NCBI GenBank assembly: GCA_013349435.1
Contig: DUZQ01000016.1
Coordinates: 1 to 40,690, forward strand
Direction: 5' to 3'
DNA from: Planctomycetota bacterium
GTDB lineage: Bacteria > Planctomycetota > Phycisphaerae > Sedimentisphaerales > Anaerohalosphaeraceae
DNA length: 40,690 nucleotides
Part shown: positions 33,285-40,690 of the stretch, in pieces
How the letters are laid out: the number at the start of each line of letters is the position of its first letter
Numbering within the stretch: position 1 is the first letter of the stretch
Notes under the pieces: model-generated
What the model was told of the DNA's origin: nothing
Databases searched by the model: none
What the model saw: the letters and a program-made list of their open reading frames with translations, nothing else
Translations under genes and position numbers: made by a program

Positions 33285-34672
33285 TGCTCTTTGAGCTGGT
33301 CTTTCCAGTAAGCGATTTGTTTAGCAACCTGTTCCGGGCCGGCGGCGCCGAGGGTAGTGTATCTTTTAGCAACGTTGGCGGCGCCGAGACAACTATAAAC
33401 ATCGTCGTCAACAAGCTCGCTGGCGGCCTTGAATTCATCGAGGCTGATGTCGCTGAGCTTGACTTTATCCTGCTGTTCGCAGGTTGCGACGAGAGAACCA
33501 ACGATGCCGTGGGCCTTGCGGAAAGGAACGCCCTTTTTAACAAGATATTCGGCAAGAGCTGTAGCATCGAGAAAGCCGGAGTCAAGGCCTGATGCGATAT
33601 GGTCGGTGTTGAATTTAGTATTTGCAACGACAGCGGCGGCTACATCAAGTGCGGCCTCTATCGTGTCTGCGGAGCGAAAGACGTGGATTTTATCTTCCTG
33701 CAGGTCGCGGTTGTAGGTTGACGGCTGGGCTTTTAATATCGTCAACATTGCCATAAGTGCGCCATAGACAGAGCCGGTCTTGGCGCGGATAAGTTCGAGG
33801 ATGTCGGGGTTGCGCTTTTGCGGCATCATACTTGAGCCGGTGCAGTACTTATCGTCGATTCGTATGAAATTAAATTCACCGGTTGAGTAAATAATCCAGT
33901 CCTCAGCAAGTCGCGACAGATGTACGGCGATAAGCGCACAGTCAAATATGAACTCGGCGCAGAAGTCCCTGTCGCCGGCTGCGTCAATGCTGTTCCAGAC
34001 TATCCCTTCAAAGCCGAGTTGCTTTGCCGTGCTCTTGCGGTCGAGGGCAAGAGTCGAGCCGGCGACAGCGCCACAGCCTAAGGGCGAGATATTTAAGAGT
34101 TCCGAGCAGTTTTTCAGCCGCTGCCAGTCGCGGGCCAGTTGCTCAACGAAACTTAATAGATAGGAGCTGATAACGACCGGCTGGGCGCGCTGGAGGTGCG
34201 TATAGGCGGGCATGACTGCCTCGGTGTATTTGGCGGCCAGCTTGACAAAGGCCCTTTGGAGCAGCGTAATTCTCGTCTGCAGCAACTCGATTTCATCACG
34301 CATCCACAGGCGCATATCGGTTGCGACCTGGTCGTTGCGCGAGCGCCCGGTGTGCAGCTTTGCACCGACATCGCCGATTTTCTTTATCAGGGCGGCCTCG
34401 ATAGCCATGTGTATGTCTTCGCAGGTCTTGTCGAACCTGAATCGGCCGGTGGCTATTTCGTCGGATATTTCAAACAGGGCCTTTTGTATCTCACTAAGCT
34501 CGGATTTTGTTATCAGCCCCACTTCGCCGAGCATTCGGGCATGGGCGACCGACGCGGCGATATCGTATTTGTACAGCCTTTTGTCGTAGGATAAGGATTC
34601 GACAAAATCCACCGTCAATTCATCCGTCTCCCCGCCGAGGCGTTTTTCCCAGCTTCTTTTGGACTTGGCCAT
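33281..34672 (-). CDS. argH: Argininosuccinate lyase
   Basis: 463 residues. HTGRSRNDQ (107-115), THLQRAQP with T158-H159 (catalytic His region) and the family signature [12 protein letters not shown] (279-290) are all present. It splits argininosuccinate into arginine and fumarate in the last step of arginine synthesis. It is the first gene of the argH-thiL-tsaE operon; a promoter lies at 34779-34807. No argG or other arg gene is near. Confidence 0.96.
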   Translation of the reverse strand: MAKSKRSWEKRLGGETDELTVDFVESLSYDKRLYKYDIAASVAHARMLGEVGLITKSELSEIQKALFEISDEIATGRFRFDKTCEDIHMAIEAALIKKIGDVGAKLHTGRSRNDQVATDMRLWMRDEIELLQTRITLLQRAFVKLAAKYTEAVMPAYTHLQRAQPVVISSYLLSFVEQLARDWQRLKNCSELLNISPLGCGAVAGSTLALDRKSTAKQLGFEGIVWNSIDAAGDRDFCAEFIFDCALIAVHLSRLAEDWIIYSTGEFNFIRIDDKYCTGSSMMPQKRNPDILELIRAKTGSVYGALMAMLTILKAQPSTYNRDLQEDKIHVFRSADTIEAALDVAAAVVANTKFNTDHIASGLDSGFLDATALAEYLVKKGVPFRKAHGIVGSLVATCEQQDKVKLSDISLDEFKAASELVDDDVYSCLGAANVAKRYTTLGAAGPEQVAKQIAYWKDQLKEQ

Positions 34673-34696
34673 TTTCTTACTCCATTAAGATATAGC

Positions 34697-34755
34697 ATGG
34701 ACAAATTCTTTGCCCATCCTGACTTAAATAACACATGGGCAATGAGTTTGCCCAT
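34697..34755. repeat. Two ATGGGCAA palindromes in tandem
   Basis: First copy ATGGACAA (34697-34704) / TTGCCCAT (34710-34717), one mismatch. Second copy ATGGGCAA (34735-34742) / TTGCCCAT (34748-34755), perfect. Both are followed by CC. They lie in the probable 5' leader of the argH operon. Confidence 0.6.
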
Positions 34756-34778
34756 CCCGCACTAACTGTCTGAGGGAT

Positions 34779-34807
34779 ATTATGGCTGGTGAGGGACGAA
34801 ATGTCAA
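34779..34807 (-). promoter_or_regulatory. Sigma-70-type promoter for argH-thiL-tsaE
   Basis: On the - strand TTGACA (34807-34802), a 17-base spacer, then CATAAT (34784-34779). The -35 is perfect and the -10 has one or two changes from TATAAT. Transcription would begin near 34772, leaving about 100 bases of leader before the argH ATG, which contain the two ATGGGCAA palindromes. Confidence 0.6.
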
Positions 34808-34913
34808 ATACATCAGATTGACTAATAAATTGACATACAGATGGGAACCTGGCGTGTAAAAAACAGTTTACCGTCCACAGACAGTTAAATAGTCATGAGT
34901 TTTAAGTGAGGCT

Positions 34914-35606
34914 TCAGGCACCGGCTCTCATGGTGCTCTTTTGTATTTTGCCCCGGCAGCGGTCACACCCGCACGCACCCACCACTCTCAGATGCGATGA
35001 ACCCAACAGGGCCTTTGTCTCGGCGAGCTTTGCTCCTTTTGCCTCGACCTGGCGCAGAGCTATCTGTGCTGCGGCCTTATCGCGCGAACCCACCGCATCG
35101 GTTAGTATTGTAACGTTTTTACGCCGGGCCAAAAGCCCCAGTGCGGTCGCTTTGACGGCGCCTTCTGCTGTGCCCCCGATAAGAACGAATTCGTTGGCCC
35201 GAAGTTCGCTGAGCATCCGGTCGGCACGCGGCTCCTCGAACGGGTCTATATTTCGCTTCTCAAGCACGACCTGGTCGTAATTTTTGAATATATCGCGAGG
35301 AAGGTCCGTACAGCCATCAGCGGCAAAAGAGATGCGGCTTGGGCGAATTGTGTAGCTTATCTTTCTGGCTCCCTCGGCGGTGTCGAGACAACCCGTACGG
35401 TCCTTAGTGCCGTTACTATATACTCGGGCGGTCGAAATCATCCGAACATTTTTCAAGCGCGCCCACGCCATCACCCTTCGGATATTCGCAAGAACCCTCC
35501 GGTGATTCCTGATGCACGAAGCACCCGAGGCAAGGAAAATTTCTTGTTGTGTGTCAACATCAATTAATATTCGTTTGCGTCGTAATGTAATGACAGGCCT
35601 AATCAT
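34914..35606 (-). CDS. Isochorismatase-fold (cysteine hydrolase family) protein without the catalytic Cys
   Basis: 230 residues with the family layout: LIDVDTQQ near the start (D16/D18), K117 in VVLEKRNIDPF, and FVLIGGTAEGAVKATALGL, where the expected Cys before V-K-A-T-A is A150. So Asp and Lys are present but the nucleophile seems lost, and hydrolase activity is doubtful. ITSTARVY and ILTDAVGS also fit the fold. The tail adds CGCDRC (212-217), perhaps a metal or disulfide site. Transcribed away from trmB; the 189 bases between them should hold both promoters. Confidence 0.75.
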   Translation of the reverse strand: MIRPVITLRRKRILIDVDTQQEIFLASGASCIRNHRRVLANIRRVMAWARLKNVRMISTARVYSNGTKDRTGCLDTAEGARKISYTIRPSRISFAADGCTDLPRDIFKNYDQVVLEKRNIDPFEEPRADRMLSELRANEFVLIGGTAEGAVKATALGLLARRKNVTILTDAVGSRDKAAAQIALRQVEAKGAKLAETKALLGSSHLRVVGACGCDRCRGKIQKSTMRAGA

Positions 35607-35795
35607 TTATCAGCCTTTCCGTGACAAACTATTTTGTTTTGCCACCACCCTCAAAATTGTACGCTGCGGGGCGCAGGGTTGTTCCGACAAATTGTATCGG
35701 ACGGTATCAAACTTGACTTTATCCGCTCTGGGGGGCAAAATACGGCCCTGCCGGGCAAAAAACGTCGCGTATCGAACCCTTAACGGACTCTTCAA

Positions 35796-36461
35796 ATGGC
35801 AAAAAGGCCTCTTAAAGACTATGAACACGTCTCGCTAAGACCGGACGAGCTTGCCGGCCCGGTCGATTTTGAGCAAATTTTCGGGCGAAAAGCATCTCTA
35901 CACATCGAAATCGGCTCGGGCAAAGGAACTTTTCTCCTGGGACAGGCCCGCCAATCGCCGCAGATTAATTTTTTGGGAATCGAATGGGCCAACAAATACT
36001 ATCGCTTCGCAGTTGACAGAATCGGACGGTGGGGACTGACCAACGTCCGGATAATCCGCACAGATGCAACCTGGTTTCTCTCCGAGCACGTGGGCGATTC
36101 GTCTGTGGATTGCTTCCATGTTTATTTCCCCGACCCCTGGCCGAAGAAGCGACACCATAAAAGACGCTTCATTTCCTCGCCGAATATGGCACAGATGCTG
36201 CGATGCCTGAAAGTCGGCGGCCAAATCCGGATTGCGACCGACCACGCTGATTATTTTGAACAAATTGAAGAAGCGATCAAGGCCAACAGCGAAATGCTCG
36301 AGACAATAGAATTCACGCCTGCAGCAGGTGCCGAGGAGGGAGAATTGACGGGGACCAATTACGAGAGAAAATATATCAAAGACAAAAGAAACATCCACAC
36401 CATTGCCGTAAGAAAATCTGTTCGAAAAAATAATCAACAAACGAGCCCTTTGTATATATAA
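35796..36461 (+). CDS. trmB: tRNA (guanine-N7)-methyltransferase
   Basis: 221 residues. The SAM site is HIEIGSGKGTF (36-46), then LGIEWANKYYRFAVDR. The TrmB signature PDPWPKKRHHKRRF (112-125) carries the catalytic Asp. RIATDHADY follows. It methylates G46 of the tRNA variable loop at N7. It is upstream of the YajG-like gene and divergent from the isochorismatase-like gene. The start is at ATG 35796 just after TTCAA, with no strong ribosome site. Confidence 0.94.
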   Translation: MAKRPLKDYEHVSLRPDELAGPVDFEQIFGRKASLHIEIGSGKGTFLLGQARQSPQINFLGIEWANKYYRFAVDRIGRWGLTNVRIIRTDATWFLSEHVGDSSVDCFHVYFPDPWPKKRHHKRRFISSPNMAQMLRCLKVGGQIRIATDHADYFEQIEEAIKANSEMLETIEFTPAAGAEEGELTGTNYERKYIKDKRNIHTIAVRKSVRKNNQQTSPLYI

Positions 36462-36518
36462 TTGAATTTACAGAGCGGCAATAGAAATAGTTTTTGTTAT
36501 TTTGATTGGATTGTAACC

Positions 36519-37724
36519 ATGAAAAGATTTACAGGAATCAAGATAGTTGCCGGGAGAATTTTTTTATTGATGACTTTAGTTTCCGCTGGCTGTGGAATTG
36601 CACCGATAACTCTCAGGTACATACCAACCGGGAATATCCACCTATCCACCAAAAGCGCTCCAAAAGTGTATTTACTCGTAAAGGATGACCGTGAAAAAAA
36701 AGTCTTCTTCAGAACTATTCTCGGAGAAAATGATGATGAAGGTAAAAACGGTGTGCTACGGTTAATCACACCACCAAAAGAGGTCTTTGAGGAAGGTTTT
36801 ACGCAAGCCTTTCAATTGTCGGGCTATCAGGTCACAAATTCTGCTGAAATTGTATACGAAGTTCATATAAAACGCTTCTTGGCGATCGACAGAGAAAACT
36901 CAGTTGGTGATTTGGATAGCGACATAATGTTTGAGGTCTTAATCAAAAAATCCGGAAAGCTACAGGCTAAAAAAACATTTTTTCAAAAAGACACCGTAAA
37001 GCAAAAAGGTGTTTGGCAACATGCGATCCCCCCGTTTCTGAATAAATCACTCAGCCTTGCTATCGAAAAGGCGGTAGGTGACCCCATACTTGCCGCAGCC
37101 GTTTGTAGTTCCAATATCGGGCAACCAACTACCGCCAAAGCCAACAAGCCTGCGACAGTGCCGAGCATTCCCAAAAGCGACAACAGGGCCAAACAGAAGA
37201 TACCCGTAAAACCATCCCGACAGAACATAAAACAAACCGGTATCACAACTGAAAACTTCACTACCACCAAAATTAGGGAAAAAAGTGCCGAAGCCAAATT
37301 AGTAGATAAGGAAGTTGCTGAGATTATGAAAGGGCAGTATGGCAAACTGCCCCCTATGAAGAAGATAAGCAGCGGCGGAAGGAGACGGTATTCGGCGATA
37401 AATATCCACAACGACACCCGTTACAATTTGACGATTAGGTACAGTGGACCCGATTCGTGCAAAGTCACTTTTGCTCCACAAGAGAAAGGTTGCCTTAAGG
37501 CATTGAATGGGGATTACAAAGTTGCAGCTTCTGTAGATGCAGCACATGTCAGGGATTATGCCGGAACGGCAAAACTCGAAGGAAGTAATTTTGAGGTAAC
37601 ATATTATATTTCGTCAACTGGGCCTTATGGAGTCAATATCCCCCGTATATCCCCACCGAAAATATATTACGGCCATGGCCCAACATTCAAGCCATGGCCA
37701 ATGAAGAGGGATGTCGGGCAATGA
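36519..37724 (+). CDS. Lipoprotein of unknown function, YajG-like N-terminal region
   Basis: 401 residues from ATG 36519; an in-frame TTG at 36462 would leave a poor signal. The signal ends LVSAGC with lipidated C25. Residues about 35-190 look like a YajG-type lipoprotein fold (KVYLLVKDDREKK, FEEGFTQAFQLSGYQVTN, EIVYEVHIKRFL). A Lys/Thr/Pro-rich linker follows (about 200-260). The C-terminal part (about 305-375: INIHNDTRYNLTIRY) is a small beta domain of unknown kind. The gene is more AT-rich than its neighbours and may be lineage-specific. Function unknown. Confidence 0.75.
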   Translation: MKRFTGIKIVAGRIFLLMTLVSAGCGIAPITLRYIPTGNIHLSTKSAPKVYLLVKDDREKKVFFRTILGENDDEGKNGVLRLITPPKEVFEEGFTQAFQLSGYQVTNSAEIVYEVHIKRFLAIDRENSVGDLDSDIMFEVLIKKSGKLQAKKTFFQKDTVKQKGVWQHAIPPFLNKSLSLAIEKAVGDPILAAAVCSSNIGQPTTAKANKPATVPSIPKSDNRAKQKIPVKPSRQNIKQTGITTENFTTTKIREKSAEAKLVDKEVAEIMKGQYGKLPPMKKISSGGRRRYSAINIHNDTRYNLTIRYSGPDSCKVTFAPQEKGCLKALNGDYKVAASVDAAHVRDYAGTAKLEGSNFEVTYYISSTGPYGVNIPRISPPKIYYGHGPTFKPWPMKRDVGQ

Positions 37725-38215
37725 TAGAACTTGGAAAATAAATCCGAGAATTATGATACAACAAAAAAACACATAGAGATTTTGTGTCGGCCCTTCAGGC
37801 CTTGGGTTAGTTTCTCTTACCCAGAGCTACGCTCTGGGCTGTATTGTTGTGCCCCGTTGGGGCTAATATTTAAGCGCTTTGTGGTGATGTTAATAACCCA
37901 CTTATCCTTCCTGCCTTCCGTAGCCCCGCGCCAAGGCGGAAGCCCCGAGATAAAAGATACGAACCACAAACCACGAACCACAAACAAATCTATACGCTAC
38001 TCGCTATACGCAATACGAGCATCGAGCATCGAGAATCCAGAATCCAGCATCGAGATTCGAGTCTTTTTATGCAAAACAAACCCAATCTTAACATTCAGAA
38101 ATGAAGCATAACTAATAAAATTAAAAGGACTTATAATGATTAACAAAAATCAAATGTTAAGAAAACTAACCCAATACAAACCCAATTTAACCGCATAAAT
38201 CCGCGAAATCCGTTG
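37725..38215. other. Gene-free, repeat-rich gap
   Basis: No gene is supported. It holds a hairpin CCCAGAGC (37820-37827) / GCTCTGGG (37831-37838), a hairpin GCCCC (37852-37856) / GGGGC (37860-37864), a run of short imperfect repeats (AACCACRAACCAC, CATCGAG and AATCCAG units, about 37960-38058), and an AT-rich part with ACAAACCCAAT at 38076 and 38176. CCCGTTGGGGCT is shared with 11440-11451. Confidence 0.6.
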
Positions 38216-38764
38216 TTAGGAATCTCTGCGTTGCTCAATCAGTCGGGACCGGACCTGACTGAAGAATTCATGGTAACCAAGCTGTTTATAATCCGGGTAT
38301 GTATAAGAAAACGGCTGCCATTTTCCTTTGCCGAAGGTGAGTGTAACCTCGGCATAGATACCATCGCCGATATAGATACGGTGGGAGTAGTTTTTTGTTG
38401 ATGCCAAAATCAGTTTCGACGGCTCGATTATGCCGGGGTCAAGATTTATCGGCCTGGGCCAAATCACACCCGCCGAGTGTAACAGTTCAGCCAGCTTCTG
38501 CTCGATTCTGTTTGTTTTGTGCTTTATCCGGGCCAGCTCGCCGGGGTTTATAAGTTTATCGATACTTGCGAATTGCTTGAGGATATGCGGCCCGGTCTGG
38601 TCTTTATAATAATCGGTCTGGTCAAACGGCCAAACATCGCTTTCCAGATCGATTGTGCCGAACTCGGCGATTATCGCGTCCCGAGCGGCTGTCAGACACT
38701 TCTGGTCGGCAGCCATTATGGCGATGAGCAGCTTGACCGGCTTAGGCTCTTGGATTTCCCACAT
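38216..38764 (-). CDS. DUF4416 family protein
   Basis: 182 residues. The start PKPVKLLIAIMAAD, then FDQTDYYKDQTGPHILKQFASI, RPINLDPGIIEPSKLILAST and the end FGKGKWQPFSYTYPDYK are the DUF4416 pattern. The function of this family is unknown to me. It overlaps the proS 3' end by 23 bases on the same strand, so it is likely co-transcribed with proS. The overlap start at ATG 38764 seems right because the family begins this close to the first motif. Confidence 0.85.
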   Translation of the reverse strand: MWEIQEPKPVKLLIAIMAADQKCLTAARDAIIAEFGTIDLESDVWPFDQTDYYKDQTGPHILKQFASIDKLINPGELARIKHKTNRIEQKLAELLHSAGVIWPRPINLDPGIIEPSKLILASTKNYSHRIYIGDGIYAEVTLTFGKGKWQPFSYTYPDYKQLGYHEFFSQVRSRLIEQRRDS

Positions 38765-40496
38765 TCAGTTTCGCCTTTAGTGAGTTTACAGTGGCGATTA
38801 TTTCGTCTGCGGCCTGGGTAAGGGGGACTTTTTTGCTTTCAGATTCGTTTCGCAGCTTTATTTCGACGTTTCCGGCGGCAAGGGATTTTTGGCCTACGGT
38901 AACACGTACAGGTATGCCCAACAAATCGGCGTCGTTGAATTTTACGCCGGCTCTTATATCCGGCCGGTCGTCAAGCAGGACTTCAATGCCCTTTTCGGCA
39001 AGTTCGGCGTGTATATTTTCAGCGGCACCTGTAATTTCCTCTCCTGCCCCGGCGGGTGTAATGATTACCTCCCAGGGAGCGATGGTTATCGGCAGAATCG
39101 GTCCTTTGTCATCGTGGCTGATTTCAATGGCTGAGGCCAGGATTCGATTGATACCTATGCCGTAGCAGCCCATAAGACACGGCTTTTCTTTTCCTTCGGC
39201 ATCGAGGAATTTCGCGTCTAATTTTGCGCTGTATTTTTTACCCAGTTTGAATACCTGGCCGACCTCGATGCCGCGACGGAACAATAACGGCTTTGAATTA
39301 AAGGTATCGCCCTGGACGGCATTTCGAATATCAACAACTTTTGTATTTTCACCTTCAAGTGCAAAATCCCTTCCGGGGACGACGTTTTTGATGTGGTAGT
39401 CGGTTTTATTTGCGCCGGTGATGCCGACAGCCATCGCAGCAACGGCAGGGTCAATCAGTACCAGATTTACCTTTTGAGCCAATCCCATCGGCCCTGCAAA
39501 TCCAACGGCAGCGGCTGTTATCTTCTCTATCGTATCCTCATCGGCGAGTTCGATATGCCTGCCGCCGACCGAAGCGGCAAGTTTTTCGGGATTGATATCA
39601 TGATCACCTCGAACAACAGCGACTATAGTCTCAGTATCAGCCGAGTAGATGAGTGTTTTGATCATTTCCTGCGGCCTGCATTTCAGGAATTCACAGACCG
39701 CCTCTATACTGCCGACATCGGGTGTGTGTACTTCCTGCATAGCTGGTGGGTTGGAAAGAGGATTTTGCTTAGGCAGAGGATCAACAGACGCCTTTTCGAT
39801 ATTGGCTGCATACGAGCCGTCCTGGGTAAAAACAATAATATCTTCACCACTTTCACAGGGGACGGTGAACTGGTGCGAGCCGGTGCCTCCCATTTCACCG
39901 GATTCGGCTTCGACGATGACGTATTCAAGACCGCAACGCCGAAAGATTTTGCAATAGGTTTCGTACATTACCTTATATGTTTCATCCAGGCTTTCCGGGT
40001 CCGCGTGAAAACTGTAGGAGTCCTTCATTATAAACTCACGTGAGCGCAGGACACCGAATCGCGGCCTGAACTCATCACGGAACTTGAAGCTAATCTGGTA
40101 GATGTTCATCGGCAGTTGTTTGTATGAGCTGATTTCCCCGGCCGCCAGGCTTGTTACGACCTCCTCGGCTGTGGGAGCTAATACATTTATCCGGCCGTGG
40201 CGGTCCCTGAAGGTACCCAAAGTCTCGCCGTAGTCCACGTCCCTGCCGGTCTTTTGCCATAAGTCGATTGGCTGTACGGCGGGCATAAGTATCTCCTGAG
40301 CACCGGATTTATTCATCTCGTCTCGGACGATGTCGATTATCTTCAGCAGGATGCGCCAGCCGGCGGGCAGATACGTATAGGTTCCGCTGGCGAGCTTCCG
40401 CATCAGTCCTGCGCGAATCATCAGTTGGTGGCTGATAATCTCGGCGTCAGCCGGGACTTCTTTAACGGTCGGTATAAATGTCTTGGTATATCTCAT
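38742..40496 (-). CDS. proS: Prolyl-tRNA synthetase, bacterial type with editing domain
   Basis: 584 residues, ProS type 1. Class II motif 2 is FRDEFRPRFGVLRSREF (139-155), motif 3 GCYGIGINRILAS (443-455). The INS editing domain lies about 240-380 between motifs 2 and 3, with VRGDHDINPEKL and VGITGANKTDYH. The C-terminal anticodon-binding domain includes VLLDDRPDIRAGVKFNDADL. GAGG ten bases before ATG 40496 supports the start. It charges tRNA-Pro and edits Ala. The DUF4416 gene overlaps its end. Confidence 0.96.
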   Translation of the reverse strand: MRYTKTFIPTVKEVPADAEIISHQLMIRAGLMRKLASGTYTYLPAGWRILLKIIDIVRDEMNKSGAQEILMPAVQPIDLWQKTGRDVDYGETLGTFRDRHGRINVLAPTAEEVVTSLAAGEISSYKQLPMNIYQISFKFRDEFRPRFGVLRSREFIMKDSYSFHADPESLDETYKVMYETYCKIFRRCGLEYVIVEAESGEMGGTGSHQFTVPCESGEDIIVFTQDGSYAANIEKASVDPLPKQNPLSNPPAMQEVHTPDVGSIEAVCEFLKCRPQEMIKTLIYSADTETIVAVVRGDHDINPEKLAASVGGRHIELADEDTIEKITAAAVGFAGPMGLAQKVNLVLIDPAVAAMAVGITGANKTDYHIKNVVPGRDFALEGENTKVVDIRNAVQGDTFNSKPLLFRRGIEVGQVFKLGKKYSAKLDAKFLDAEGKEKPCLMGCYGIGINRILASAIEISHDDKGPILPITIAPWEVIITPAGAGEEITGAAENIHAELAEKGIEVLLDDRPDIRAGVKFNDADLLGIPVRVTVGQKSLAAGNVEIKLRNESESKKVPLTQAADEIIATVNSLKAKLNVGNPRA

Positions 40497-40541
40497 CGAA
40501 AATCCTCATCAGGTAAATCACTCAAACTGACCGGTTTTTGT

Positions 40542-40690
40542 TGTCATGCTGAGCGGAGCGTCAGACGTACACCCTGTCATTCTGAACGGAGCGAAGCGGA
40601 GTGAAGAATCTCATGCGTATAATTGTCATTCCAGCTAAGCTTGTCCCTGCGGAGGCAGAGAGCTGGAATCCACGACCTTTGGTGAGACAA
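40542..40690 (+). repeat. Dispersed repeats at the window's right end
   Basis: Three adjoining units: TTGTCATGCTGAGCGGAGCG, CTGTCATTCTGAACGGAGCG with GAAGCGGAGTGAAGAATCTC, and a copy of the main family from TTGTCATTCCAGC (40622) to GGTGAGACAA at the window end, cut off. They lie upstream of proS. Confidence 0.7.

Overview
The window most resembles a Planctomycetota genome, probably Phycisphaerae-like. This is an inference from protein style and gene company: a diderm with LPS genes, a DUF502 protein, a PilMNO-type secretion locus, a stand-alone DUF2344 protein next to an RNase E/G, and abundant short dispersed repeats. No 16S or other decisive marker is present. No tRNA, rRNA, CRISPR array, transposase or phage gene was seen.

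Left part (1-11002, + strand): the C-terminal half of a flippase-like membrane protein, a DUF502 membrane protein, then hpf, ptsN, an HPr and an enzyme I. This is a regulatory phosphotransfer chain with no sugar permease. It is followed by a DUF2344 protein, ribonuclease E/G, kdsD, kdsC and a large LptC/LptA-like periplasmic protein. Several of these genes (kdsD-kdsC-lptC, hpf-ptsN-HPr) are neighbours in Enterobacteria in a different order, around lptB and rpoN, which are not in this window.

Break (11003-12800): about 640 bases of repeats and hairpins, purC on the - strand, and a short spacer.

Centre (12801-31093, all - strand, read right to left): a large secretion or pilus-like locus. The order of transcription is two GspG-like major pseudopilins, GspI-, GspJ- and GspK-like minor pseudopilins, a GspH-like pseudopilin, PilM, PilN, PilO, a PilP/GspC-like protein, a secretin, a TPR lipoprotein, a signalling set (sensor kinase, single-domain response regulator, GAF/HD-GYP protein, STAS protein), a GspE-family ATPase and a GspF-family platform protein. 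Prepilin peptidase and a PilT-type retraction ATPase are not in the window. The locus has three oddities: an Asn in place of the Walker A Thr of the ATPase, a dispersed repeat read in frame inside the GspK-like gene, and beta-repeat sequence in that gene's exported part.

Right part (31094-40690): a repeat-rich spacer, an argH-thiL-tsaE operon (- strand, ATGA overlaps, good sigma-70-like promoter), an isochorismatase-fold protein that seems to lack its catalytic Cys, trmB (+), a YajG-like lipoprotein (+), a repeat-rich gap, and proS followed by a DUF4416 gene (-). The spacers carry several small repeat families. The main one is about 120 bases long with ends GTCATTCC / GGAATGAC, in at least eight full or partial copies.
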